Notes: generated by a model from the sequence alone, not told the origin. Positions 1 to 7,632 are shown, counted from the first letter of the stretch. The stretch: 58,517 bases of DNA from an uncultured Clostridia bacterium (GCA_934636425.1 CAKUAV010000004.1:1-58517), one strand, 5' to 3'. Program-made: numbers and translations.

Positions 1-823
1 GAGCGACGAGCAATGCTTTGACAGTAGCACTTGCACAAGGCGATTTCAATCCACGCTCCCCGCGAGGGGAGCGACGCAACTCCGGCGGGCGAAATGAAAA
101 AAATGAAACAGATTTCAATCCACGCTCCCCGCGAGGGGAGCGACCCTGAGCGGTGCCGACCTGAGCGATGTCGACCTATTTCAATCCACGCTCCCCGCGA
201 GGGGAGCGACATCTGGCATTTTAATCATCGCTGCGGCTTGCTTTTATTTCAATCCACGCTCCCCGCGAGGGGAGCGACCTGCCGCAGCCGCGAAGACCGC
301 CTGCAGCGCCTGATTTCAATCCACGCTCCCCGCGAGGGGAGCGACGGATCAGGCAAGGCAGGCCGCTCATAGTTGTAAAGATTTCAATCCACGCTCCCCG
401 CGAGGGGAGCGACTTCGCGTGTAGGGCCGCATCGAAAAGATCGTCCGGATTTCAATCCACGCTCCCCGCGAGGGGAGCGACGCCCAGCTGCTCGGCCGCG
501 GACAGAAACGCCTGCTGATTTCAATCCACGCTCCCCGCGAGGGGAGCGACGGGGCAGCAGTTTATGCGGGCATGGATCGAAATAATTTCAATCCACGCTC
601 CCCGCGAGGGGAGCGACCGTTGATATTGTCAGGAGTCAGCGGCTTGCGATGATATTTCAATCCACGCTCCCCGCGAGGGGAGCGACATAGAGTAGTGCAT
701 CAGCGCGTCGATCACCACGCGATTTCAATCCACGCTCCCCGCGAGGGGAGCGACTCCGGGTGTCCTCCAGACGGCTCTTTGATATCGCATATTTCAATCC
801 ACGCTCCCCGCGAGGGGAGCGAC
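1..823 (-). CRISPR. Type I-C CRISPR array, 12 full repeats, open at the left edge
   Basis: Twelve complete 33-bp repeats, identical as far as I can read, start at 43, 112, 178, 246, 313, 381, 449, 518, 585, 654, 722 and 791. Bases 1-7 are the end of another repeat, so the array continues outside the window. Spacers are 33-36 bp. On the minus strand each repeat begins GTCGCTCCCC, forms an 8-bp stem (CGCTCCCC/GGGGAGCG) with a TCGC loop, and ends in the 11-nt handle TGGATTGAAAT, as is typical of type I-C. That orientation puts transcription on the minus strand, the same as the cas genes, with the leader at 824-1003, so the newest spacer should be 755-790. Spacer 145-177 reads as pentapeptide-repeat coding sequence (see findings). 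Confidence 0.98.
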
Positions 824-1003
824 AGCAGACAATTTGTGAAAATCATCTGCAAATCCACATTCAAACAGTACGAATCATCCTATTTGAAGGCAGATGCCAG
901 AGAAAAACAGGAAATGGCTCTTGCGCCGACACCCTGTTTTTTCGTTAATATGGGTGCGAACCCAACGGGAAAACGATGTGCACTTCCGGTTCGCAACCGG
1001 CAT
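824..1003 (-). promoter_or_regulatory. CRISPR leader
   Basis: This AT-richer stretch lies between cas2 and the leader-proximal repeat at 791-823, on the side predicted by repeat orientation. Just after the cas2 stop there is a small perfect hairpin (CCGGTT/AACCGG, about 986-1000) without a clear U-tract. I did not find a convincing promoter with both -35 and -10 boxes, so the transcription start of the array is not assigned. No gene is seen here. Confidence 0.7.
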
Positions 1004-1294
1004 TCAGAACACCAGCGGCGCATCCAGATCAGGCCCCATCGTGACCCCGAAATGCTCGACCTTGCCGGAATAGTGATTGCCCAATGCGTAAAAGCGTACG
1101 CTGTCCCTGCTCTCGTCGATTTCGCTCCGAAGCAGATGCTTGAGCTGAGCGTACTGCGTCGCATCGACGCGGCATTCAAAAACCGAATTCTGCACCCGAA
1201 CGCCATAGTTGACGCACTGCTTTGCAACGCGGCGCAGTCGGCGCTTTCCCGCGGCGTCCTCTATGTTGATATCATATGTCACAAGAACCAGCAT
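1004..1294 (-). CDS. cas2: CRISPR-associated endonuclease Cas2 (type I-C)
   Basis: 96-residue Cas2, the partner of Cas1 in the integrase complex that inserts new spacers. The N-terminus MLVLVTYDI carries the conserved Asp of the ferredoxin-like fold, and the following RLRRVAKQC...GVRVQNSVFEC stretch is typical of I-C Cas2. A frame extension to TTG at 1300 is possible, but ATG at 1294 is preceded by GTGAGG at suitable spacing and gives the usual family start. The gene follows the cas1 stop within about ten bases, which suggests translational coupling, and is the last cas gene before the leader. Confidence 0.96.
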   Translation of the reverse strand: MLVLVTYDINIEDAAGKRRLRRVAKQCVNYGVRVQNSVFECRVDATQYAQLKHLLRSEIDESRDSVRFYALGNHYSGKVEHFGVTMGPDLDAPLVF

Positions 1295-1303
1295 TGTCAA
1301 GCC

Positions 1304-2335
1304 TCACTTCCACAAAAAGGGCGGATAAGCGTCAAGATCACCGCGCAGATACCGGGACAGCAGCATGGCCTGCGCATAGGGAACAAGTCCCCATGCCATC
1401 TTTTCCTTCATGTAGGGATGCGTGAGCGTGTCCTGCTTGCGCTTCTGCCACGCGGCGAGGAACGTGCGGCGCGCATCGTCCTTCAGATAGAACGCGCCGT
1501 TTTCCTTCTGCTCAAAGTCCTTGCGCGTGACCGTGCCCAGATTGATGAGCGAAAGCACAAATCGGTCGGCCAGCGGCGCGCGCAGCTCCTCGAGCATATC
1601 GAGCGCCAGCGATTTCCGGCCGGGACGAAGCGCGTGCAGAAACCCCACCGCCGGATCAAGGCCGACGGATTCCAGCGCGCCCGCGATTTCATTGCCCAGC
1701 AGCGCATAGGTGAATGAGAGCAGCGCGTTGACCGGGTCGAGCGGCGGGCGGCGATTTCGTCCGTCGAATGGAAAATCAGCGGCATTGCGCAGGATGAGCT
1801 GCGGAAAGGCTGAGAAATACGCCTTGGCCGCGCTGCCTTCAAGCCCCATCAGCATATCGTTCGACGCGGCTTCAGGAATCATGCTCAGGGCGGTCTTCAT
1901 CTGCTCGATGCTGCCGCCGAGCCGGTCTGCATCAATCCGCATGGGATAGTCGCGCCGGAAGTGCTCGAGCAGCCAGCGCCCGTTGTGGATCTTGCCGGTC
2001 AGGAACATCTGCGCGATGGGCACGCTCTGCGCCGGATTGTCCGCAACGCGGTACTGTGTCGTCCGCAGCAGCACATTGCCCTGAACCGGCCCGGAAATGC
2101 GGCTGAGAAACCGTCCGTGACGGGACAGGAAGCACAGGCCTATGCCATGCTCCGCGCAGGCGCTCATGAGCGCGGGACTCGCGCCGCGATAGCCGAAGCT
2201 GACGATGTTTTCCAGATTGTGGAGCGGAACGCGCCCGAGCAGATCGTCCTCCGTGCGCACGACGACATTCTCGCCGTCGAGCGACAGATAGGCGTCGTGG
2301 TTGGTGATATACAGCGTATTTTGCAGCTTCTTCAT
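1304..2335 (-). CDS. cas1: CRISPR-associated integrase Cas1 (type I-C)
   Basis: 343-residue Cas1, the metal-dependent DNA integrase of spacer acquisition, of normal length for subtype I-C. The conserved catalytic positions are visible as Glu in MGLEGSAAKAYF, His in GFLHALRPGR and Asp in SLALDMLEELR. The start overlaps the cas4 stop by four bases (ATGA), so its translation probably depends on ribosomes finishing cas4. This matters because cas4 contains an in-frame TGA upstream. No frameshift or missing residue is seen in cas1 itself. Confidence 0.97.
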   Translation of the reverse strand: MKKLQNTLYITNHDAYLSLDGENVVVRTEDDLLGRVPLHNLENIVSFGYRGASPALMSACAEHGIGLCFLSRHGRFLSRISGPVQGNVLLRTTQYRVADNPAQSVPIAQMFLTGKIHNGRWLLEHFRRDYPMRIDADRLGGSIEQMKTALSMIPEAASNDMLMGLEGSAAKAYFSAFPQLILRNAADFPFDGRNRRPPLDPVNALLSFTYALLGNEIAGALESVGLDPAVGFLHALRPGRKSLALDMLEELRAPLADRFVLSLINLGTVTRKDFEQKENGAFYLKDDARRTFLAAWQKRKQDTLTHPYMKEKMAWGLVPYAQAMLLSRYLRGDLDAYPPFLWK

Positions 2336-2994
2336 GCGTCGTCCTCCAATGCGCGGCAGACATATTCGGAAGCGGAGAGCCCCTTTGTCAGCGCGGGCTG
2401 GCAGAGCTCGGCCATCGAGCAGCTTTTGCAGGCGCTGGTCATGCGGGCCTTCGGCGTATAGCCGCGCTCAAACAGCCGGTGCATTTCCTCAAAGGAATCG
2501 CGTACCCGCCCGCGCATCTCCTGCGTCAAGACAACCGTCTGACGATGGCGCAGCTCGCCGTAATAGATCGCGCCCTCCGGGATGTCCGTGACGAACATCT
2601 CCTCCAGTCACATGGCCTGCGCGCACAGCTGGAGCTGCTCCGCGCCGCGGTCGTTCGGCCTCCCCCGTTTGTATTCCACGGGATAGAGCCGCCAGAGGCC
2701 GTCCCGGCCGCGGATGGGCACGCCGGCGGGATCGCTGTGCAGCTCGACCATGTCGCATTCGCCGGTGACGCGCATGGTTTCGCTGCGCACGGGCATGGCG
2801 CGGGAGAGCAGCGTGCTGCCGCGCAGCTCGGTGAACCCCGCGTCGTGAACCCGCTCGTGCATATACGCGCCCTCGAGCGTCAGCACATTTTCGCGCCAGA
2901 GCTGCTCGACGTGGATCAGCGCCCACCGCCGGCGGCAAAACGCGAAATGCTCCAATCCTGAGATCATCAGGAAATCGGAATCATTATTCGCCAT
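2332..2994 (-). CDS. cas4: Cas4 nuclease with one in-frame TGA codon (selenocysteine candidate or nonsense mutation)
   Basis: Cas4 trims pre-spacers and checks their PAM. Both halves of a normal Cas4 lie in one frame with no indel: residues 1-128 (2994-2611) with the first cluster cysteine in FAFCRRRW and the nuclease motifs GECDMVE and VEYKRG, and residues 130-220 with the three remaining Fe-S cysteines in ACKSCSMAELC. They are separated only by a TGA at 2608-2610, codon 129. The local sequence QLCAQAM-TGA-LEEMF aligns with the family pattern QLCAQA-x-CLEEM from memory, so TGA stands where Cys is usual. TGA is used as a normal stop by cas1 and cas2, so the code is standard. Either the gene is broken by one TGC-to-TGA change, or TGA is read as selenocysteine; a hairpin follows at 2577-2607. 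A fragment restarting at ATG 2598 would keep the three C-terminal cysteines but lack the nuclease core. Confidence 0.9.
2577..2607 (-). promoter_or_regulatory. Hairpin resembling a bacterial SECIS element
   Basis: Immediately after the cas4 TGA the mRNA can fold as CUGG, a four-base bulge AGGA, then stem GAUGUUC, loop GUCAC, stem GGACAUC, then CCGG. The upper stem is 7 bp, the apical loop starts 16 nt after the TGA and begins with GU. Bacterial SECIS hairpins are expected to place a small loop with an early G about 16-37 nt after UGA. The fold fits that description, but the same bases also encode conserved protein, so coincidence is possible. Confidence 0.45.
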
Positions 2995-3916
2995 CGATCA
3001 GCGTGTACTTGAGGCCGGGGATGGCGGCTTCATCCACGGAGACGGTCGGCAGGACGTTCGGATCGTCGATATTGCCGATGCGCAGCGAGCGATGCACCTT
3101 TGCGGCGGAATACTGGCCGCTGGGGCAGTTGTGCGCCCACCAGACGAGCTTGACGACCTCCATGCTGCCGTCGGGACGGGCAGATGTGGAGTCATTCCAG
3201 AAGAGCGTGACCAGCGCTTCCCTGAGCTTTTCGGCGTCCTCCTGGCTGAATCCGGTCTTGTCTGCGGGCTGCACGTTGATCGAGCCGAACGTCGTATAAA
3301 CGCCGTAATCGACGCGGTGCTTCATGCCCATGGTGTCGGCCGCCTTTTTGTCCGGATCCGCGCCGGTTTCGAGATTGACAGATTTGGTGATCTGCGTGCT
3401 GACGATGTTGACGCTCTTCTGCGTGAACGCGCTCTGGATCGTCACCGGGCCGCGGATGCCGATGGACACAGCGTCGCTGCCGCCCTCATCGTCGTCCTTC
3501 TTGCCGGATTTGAAGGCGAACACCTGACCGAAGGCGCGCACGTCCAGCCATGTCTCGCAGGCGATGCGGCCGTAATCCTCGCGGGAGACGGCCGGCGCGT
3601 CGCCCTTTCCCTTCGCCTTCTTCTGCGCGTTGATCGCGGCCAGGCATTCCTTCAGAGCGGGGCAGTTGTCCGCGCGGTCCTTCAGGGAGCGGTAGCTGTC
3701 GCCCGGCGCGCGGCGGTCGTCGGACTGCACGAACACGGGATAGCCCGCGTCGATCCAGCGGTTGCGGATCTTGCGCTTGAGGCACACGTCCGAGATCTCG
3801 CCGAGACCTTCATAGGTCGTGCGGGGGCGGTTGCCGTCGAGCGGGTCGCCGTTGGGGTTGGCGTTGCGGACGGTGAAAACGAGAGCGAAGTCGATTTTGT
3901 TCTTCAGAGCGGTCAT
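2984..3916 (-). CDS. cas7: Cas7 (Csd2), backbone subunit of type I-C Cascade
   Basis: 310-residue Cas7 family RAMP protein that polymerises along the crRNA to form the Cascade backbone. The N-terminal motif NANPNGDPLDGNRPRT is the signature of Csd2/Csh2-type Cas7 proteins, and the central TIQSAFTQKSVNIVSTQITKS region is also typical. The gene sits between cas8c and cas4 in standard I-C order and overlaps the cas4 start by eleven bases. The start ATG is preceded by AAAGGATG. Length and motifs are normal. Confidence 0.95.
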   Translation of the reverse strand: MTALKNKIDFALVFTVRNANPNGDPLDGNRPRTTYEGLGEISDVCLKRKIRNRWIDAGYPVFVQSDDRRAPGDSYRSLKDRADNCPALKECLAAINAQKKAKGKGDAPAVSREDYGRIACETWLDVRAFGQVFAFKSGKKDDDEGGSDAVSIGIRGPVTIQSAFTQKSVNIVSTQITKSVNLETGADPDKKAADTMGMKHRVDYGVYTTFGSINVQPADKTGFSQEDAEKLREALVTLFWNDSTSARPDGSMEVVKLVWWAHNCPSGQYSAAKVHRSLRIGNIDDPNVLPTVSVDEAAIPGLKYTLIDGE

Positions 3917-3947
3917 GGTTTAATCATCCTTTCTATTGTTGATCGGG

Positions 3948-6581
3948 TCAAAAACTGATTTGGCTGTACAGATAGAAATAATAGAGATACTGCGGGCCGA
4001 GGGGTCTATCGCCGTCCCAGTGGTTTTCAGCGATGAGCCGGTTGAGTTCGCGCTCGCGCTCGAGAACCCGTCCGGAATACCAGAGCTTCTTCTCATAGGG
4101 GCGCATTCGCTCGGCGAGATACGCCCGCACCTCGTCCGGGCGCTGCGCCGCGCGCGTCAGAAAGCGCATAGCGTTGCTCGGCCTGTTCTCCTCGTCGGGC
4201 TTGTCCAGATCCAATATGCGGCGCTCCACGCTGTTTTCCAGCGCCAGCAGCGCGCCAAACGCGGCCTCGCGGCTCTCGATCGGCGCATAGGCGGCGGCTT
4301 CCGGCTTCCACGCGGCCTTATCCAGTCCGTCATGCGTCGACAGCGCGCAGAGTATCGTCAGATAGCCGTGCAAAAACCCGCGTCCCAGCGGCGCGTCGGA
4401 CAGGCGCTCGTCGGGCGCAAAGCCCTGCTCGATTTTCTCGATCAGCCGCTGCGCATATCCGGCGGTCTTTACGCCGGCCTTTTCCAGATAGGCAATCAGC
4501 TTGTCGTGAATCTTGACCCACGCGCTCATGGGGCGCTGCTCGAAGGCGGCTGTCAGAAGCATGGCGTTCGTGCGGCCGTCTTTTCCACTGATTCGCCCCG
4601 CGCCGGTCTGCTCGCTTTCAGCCGACCATTCAAAGTAATCGGCGACGGCCAGCAGGCAGCCGAACAGCGCGTCCCGGGATGCGGGCGGCTGAAGCCCGGT
4701 CTGCGGCGGCTGAAGCTGGCGCTCCTGATCCGCCCCCAGCCACAGCTCGCGCGTCTGCGCGCTGAAGCCCAGCAGGAAGGAATGCGAGAGCGCCCCGGTC
4801 GAGTCAATATCCTCGGGGCGGAACAGCCCTTCGATCTGCCCCAGCAGATACTGATAGCTGTGCGCCGACCGCGCCTTGCCCTCGGCCGCTTTGCCTGCGA
4901 GCGCGCCGAAATATGGAATCAGCTTCATGTACAGCTGCGGCCAGACAACGCCGGGCTGCTGCACAAAGCGCGCCATCATGCGGACAGCGTTGGTCTTGCC
5001 GTCGCCGGACGCGTCCTGCTCGAGCTTGTGCGCGACGGCCAGCAGCCGGCCGTAGAGATAATCGCGCTCCGTGCAGGAAACGTCGAGCACAGGCTGCGGC
5101 GCGGTCGAACCTCGCCCGTCGATTTCATATTCGCGGATCATGGCGCAGGCCACGGCGATGCACTTACTCCAGCTCCAGCCGTTCCAGCGCCCCTTGGAAT
5201 CCGTAAACGTCAGCGGCTGAACAGCGCGATGAAAGGCGGCCTCCACCATGTTGCGCGGGAGCGCCTCCGCCCCGACGACGCAGTGCAAAAGCCTCAGCTG
5301 GAGATCGCGCATGAGCTTCGTCGCGGCCTTATCGGCCTTGAAATCGCCCCGGGCGGTATTGACGGCGTCCACACCCATGACGGCCTCGCAGATCTCCCGC
5401 CACGTCGGGGGACGATCGTCGTCCAGCCCCTCCTGATGCGGCATCTGCCAGCGGCAGGCTGCGCGCCAGCGGTCGACGTGATCGATGAAAACATTGCCGG
5501 GGATTTCCTGTTCATAGACGACGGACATGCGCCCGTCCGTCGCAGCCTGAAGGCCCAGTATCACGACCTCATCCAGCGCAGCTCTGGCTTCGTCCGTCAG
5601 GTCGTCGAGGTCGCTCTCAGCCTTCCAGTCCTTCTCGTAGCCCTGAACGGCCCTGAACAGCGCGTTGATATAGGATTCAAACGTGTCGGGCACGGGCCTT
5701 TCGCCGTCCTCATCGTCGCCGAGATCGAGCGCGGGTTCACCCGTATACCAGCCGACAAAATTCATGCCGTATTTCTGAAAGCCCTGACGCTCCATCAGCC
5801 ATCTGAGCGCGCTGTGCGCCTCGGACGAGGCCAGACCGCTGACCGTCGCGGCGCTTCGATCATCGACAAAGCGCCCCCTGAACTGGAAGGGAAAGCCAAC
5901 GTCCTTTGCAGAAATCAGCTTGGCGTTGCCCTGAACCTTGGGATGGTTTTCCATGGCGGGCAGCTGAAACCCTGTCACATAGCACAGCTCCGCCCGCTCT
6001 CCAGTCATGGACGCAAGCTGCTTTTCCCAGCTGCCGCGCACATCCGCCCGCATCCAGAGCCGGTTTTCGGAATCCGGGTACTCGACGCTGAAGCAGGCGA
6101 AGCTCTTCGCGTCCGCACCGTCGCCCTTTGCGTCGTTTTCGTCCTTATAGTATTTGAGCTTAAGACCGGAAACGGCAGCCAGATCGGCATAAAGCGTTTT
6201 CTTTTTCAGATAGTTGAGCAGAACGCGCAGGCAGTCCGGCGCGTGCTCTGCGGCGCACCACGCTTCCAGCTGCGCGACATAGCTGTCAAAATACTTGCTG
6301 TCATTGCCTGCAATCAGGTATTTCAGCTGCTCGGCCAGCGGGAAAGGCGCACATTTTGAGCTGGTTCGCGCCTCGGCCTGAGGCGAAGAGGGAACCGCAC
6401 AGGCCTGCTCGTCGTCGGGAAGGATCTGAGCGGTGACGAATTCGCCGGCAGGCGATAGAATGATGTTGTACTTGATATTCTTCTGGACAAAGCCGACGGG
6501 CAGCAGCGCGCCGCCACCCTTCGCGCCGTCTGTGCCGATAACTGCATCATATACGTCGCACAGCTTTTTCATGAAGCTCAT
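3948..6581 (-). CDS. cas8c: Cas8c (Csd1) large subunit with a triplicated Cas11-like C-terminal domain
   Basis: Cas8c recognises the PAM in type I-C Cascade. In this subtype the small subunit Cas11c is normally made from an internal start near the 3' end of the same gene. This protein has 877 residues, against roughly 570-640 in the family. Residues 1-500 look like an ordinary Cas8c N-terminal part. The C-terminal unit then occurs three times: about residues 505-613, 635-747 and 770-877. Each copy begins R-(D/E)-x-x-x-G-x-LLA (RDYLYGRLLAV, RDALFGCLLAV, REAAFGALLAL), has a central (T/S)NA(V/M) (TNAVRM, TNAMLL, SNAMRF), and ends in a helix with LLGQIEGLF, LIEKIEQGF or LNRLIAENH and an aromatic segment. 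The reading frame is intact. The start overlaps the cas5 stop. I could not assign an internal Cas11c start with confidence. Confidence 0.95.
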   Translation of the reverse strand: MSFMKKLCDVYDAVIGTDGAKGGGALLPVGFVQKNIKYNIILSPAGEFVTAQILPDDEQACAVPSSPQAEARTSSKCAPFPLAEQLKYLIAGNDSKYFDSYVAQLEAWCAAEHAPDCLRVLLNYLKKKTLYADLAAVSGLKLKYYKDENDAKGDGADAKSFACFSVEYPDSENRLWMRADVRGSWEKQLASMTGERAELCYVTGFQLPAMENHPKVQGNAKLISAKDVGFPFQFRGRFVDDRSAATVSGLASSEAHSALRWLMERQGFQKYGMNFVGWYTGEPALDLGDDEDGERPVPDTFESYINALFRAVQGYEKDWKAESDLDDLTDEARAALDEVVILGLQAATDGRMSVVYEQEIPGNVFIDHVDRWRAACRWQMPHQEGLDDDRPPTWREICEAVMGVDAVNTARGDFKADKAATKLMRDLQLRLLHCVVGAEALPRNMVEAAFHRAVQPLTFTDSKGRWNGWSWSKCIAVACAMIREYEIDGRGSTAPQPVLDVSCTERDYLYGRLLAVAHKLEQDASGDGKTNAVRMMARFVQQPGVVWPQLYMKLIPYFGALAGKAAEGKARSAHSYQYLLGQIEGLFRPEDIDSTGALSHSFLLGFSAQTRELWLGADQERQLQPPQTGLQPPASRDALFGCLLAVADYFEWSAESEQTGAGRISGKDGRTNAMLLTAAFEQRPMSAWVKIHDKLIAYLEKAGVKTAGYAQRLIEKIEQGFAPDERLSDAPLGRGFLHGYLTILCALSTHDGLDKAAWKPEAAAYAPIESREAAFGALLALENSVERRILDLDKPDEENRPSNAMRFLTRAAQRPDEVRAYLAERMRPYEKKLWYSGRVLERERELNRLIAENHWDGDRPLGPQYLYYFYLYSQISF

Positions 6582-7330
6582 TCACATTCACCTTCTTCCG
6601 CAAGCGCGCTCTGAACGCCGGAGAAGTTGCCGTATTTCCCGCCGAACTTCTTGGGCTTCATTGGCCTGACAACGCGGTACATCGCCGGATCGCAGTCCTC
6701 GGGAGGGGTAAAGCGAATCTCGCCGCCTGCCATCTTCGCGCGCCAGAACCAGAGCCCCAGCTCCTCTTTTCCGGTCTCGTCGGGATAGGCAAAGCTGTGG
6801 AACATCACGCCGAGGTCGATCTCGCCGCGATCGTCGTAATAGCCCGCGCCCTCTCCGTAGACGCACGGCTCGACATAGGCCTGACATTCGCGTGTGCCCA
6901 GAAACACGTCCCGCCGCCCGCCTTTTTCGACCATCCGGCGCGCCATAAAGTAATGCTTGTTCTCGTTCTGGCCGTCGGCGATCAGGTCAGGCTCGGTGCG
7001 ATGGGGATTGGCGATGAAGTGCGCCCGCACCTGATAGACAGGGTTCTTGAGGTAAGTGTAGACGGAAAGCGTGTTGGGCTGGCCGTCATAGCTGATTGGG
7101 CGGATGCTCTTGTTTTCCGTCTGTATCGGACTCAGCACGCGCACCGCGTCAATAACCCAGATGATCGACGGCTTCCAGTAGAGACTTTCAGTCACCCCCT
7201 TAAGCGCCTGATAGGTGGGCACGAGCAGACTGGCCTTTTCGCCGCCCATGCGGAACACGGGATCGGAAAAGAGCGCGTACCGGCCAAAGACGCGGTATTC
7301 GATGGTATTTCGTTTCTTGGCTTCCTCCAA
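6578..7330 (-). CDS. cas5: Cas5c (Cas5d), crRNA-processing endoribonuclease
   Basis: 250-residue Cas5 of subtype I-C. In this subtype, which lacks Cas6, Cas5 cuts pre-crRNA at the base of the repeat hairpin and stays on the 11-nt 5' handle. The N-terminus (EYRVFGRYALFSDPVFRMGGEK) and the NENKHYFMARR segment with adjacent Lys-His, the presumed catalytic region, are visible. The start is taken as TTG at 7330, behind AGGAAGGTG at good spacing. The gene is the first of the six-gene run to cas2 and is preceded by a predicted leader of about 296 nt, which is antisense to the small RNA at 7418-7603. Confidence 0.95.
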   Translation of the reverse strand: MEEAKKRNTIEYRVFGRYALFSDPVFRMGGEKASLLVPTYQALKGVTESLYWKPSIIWVIDAVRVLSPIQTENKSIRPISYDGQPNTLSVYTYLKNPVYQVRAHFIANPHRTEPDLIADGQNENKHYFMARRMVEKGGRRDVFLGTRECQAYVEPCVYGEGAGYYDDRGEIDLGVMFHSFAYPDETGKEELGLWFWRAKMAGGEIRFTPPEDCDPAMYRVVRPMKPKKFGGKYGNFSGVQSALAEEGECE

Positions 7331-7382
7331 CAGAAATCACCTTCCTGCACGTTTAGAATTGTGGAAAAATGAGCGCTGACCC

Positions 7383-7411
7383 TTGCCGGGCGGCGAGGAA
7401 TTGTGTATAAT
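7383..7411 (+). promoter_or_regulatory. Sigma-70 type promoter of the crRNA-like small RNA
   Basis: TTGCCG (7383-7388), a 17-bp spacer and a perfect TATAAT (7406-7411) on the plus strand. The expected transcription start is about 7418, which is exactly where an 8-base match (GTCGCTCC) to the first bases of the CRISPR repeat begins. No ORF with a ribosome binding site follows. Confidence 0.75.
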
Positions 7412-7417
7412 ATCTCC

Positions 7418-7603
7418 GTCGCTCCGGCGCGCGCTTCAAAGGATCTGCAAGCAGGCTTTCGACAGCCTGCGGAAACTTGAATGATAATCTGAGCAGCACC
7501 TCCTTTGAAATATAAGCGCATGGGCGTGGATTGAAAAATAATGTGGAGAAAAAGAACAACCCGGGAGGATGGGGCGTCATCGAACAGATGGCGCCCCTTT
7601 TCC
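7418..7603 (+). ncRNA. crRNA-like cas-regulating small RNA (CreR/CreA type), predicted
   Basis: A transcript of about 185 nt is bounded by the promoter at 7383-7411 and a terminator at 7571-7601. At 7524-7537 it contains GCGTGGATTGAAAA, matching 13 of the last 14 bases of the array repeat, including 10 of 11 handle bases, just after a weak CGC/GCG hairpin. The next 33 nt (7538-7570) form a spacer-sized guide ended by the terminator hairpin, which would stand in for the 3' repeat hairpin of a crRNA. The guide starts ATAATGTGGAGAAAAAGAA and resembles the site at 7664-7682 beside the cas promoter. A second, more diverged unit lies upstream: a 7-bp hairpin (7451-7470), TTGAA in handle register, then ATAATCTG (7484-7491), identical to the target seed. 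By analogy with known Cre RNAs it should load into Cascade and repress cas transcription. It is also fully antisense to the cas5 leader. Confidence 0.8.
7571..7601 (+). terminator. Rho-independent terminator of the small RNA
   Basis: Perfect 11-bp stem (GGGGCGTCATC with GATGGCGCCCC, one G-U pair), loop GAACA, followed by TTTT. The minus strand has no T-run after the stem, so it points to plus-strand termination. The U-tract is short. The hairpin starts 33 nt after the handle, the length of an array spacer. Confidence 0.75.
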
Positions 7604-7632
7604 GACGCTGCCCTCCGTCTGCTACGTCACTA

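Noticed and set aside
31..948. Open reading frames running through the CRISPR array
   Set aside because: They translate the repeat (ISIHAPREGSD and NPRSPRGER) over and over and have no ribosome binding site.
2332..2598. A separate gene for the C-terminal half of Cas4
   Set aside because: The frame is continuous with the upstream half, and GGAGGAG abuts the ATG at 2598 with no spacing, so independent initiation is unlikely.
7418..7570. A small toxin ORF of the CreT type alongside the crRNA-like RNA
   Set aside because: No short ORF with a ribosome binding site is evident in the gap on either strand.
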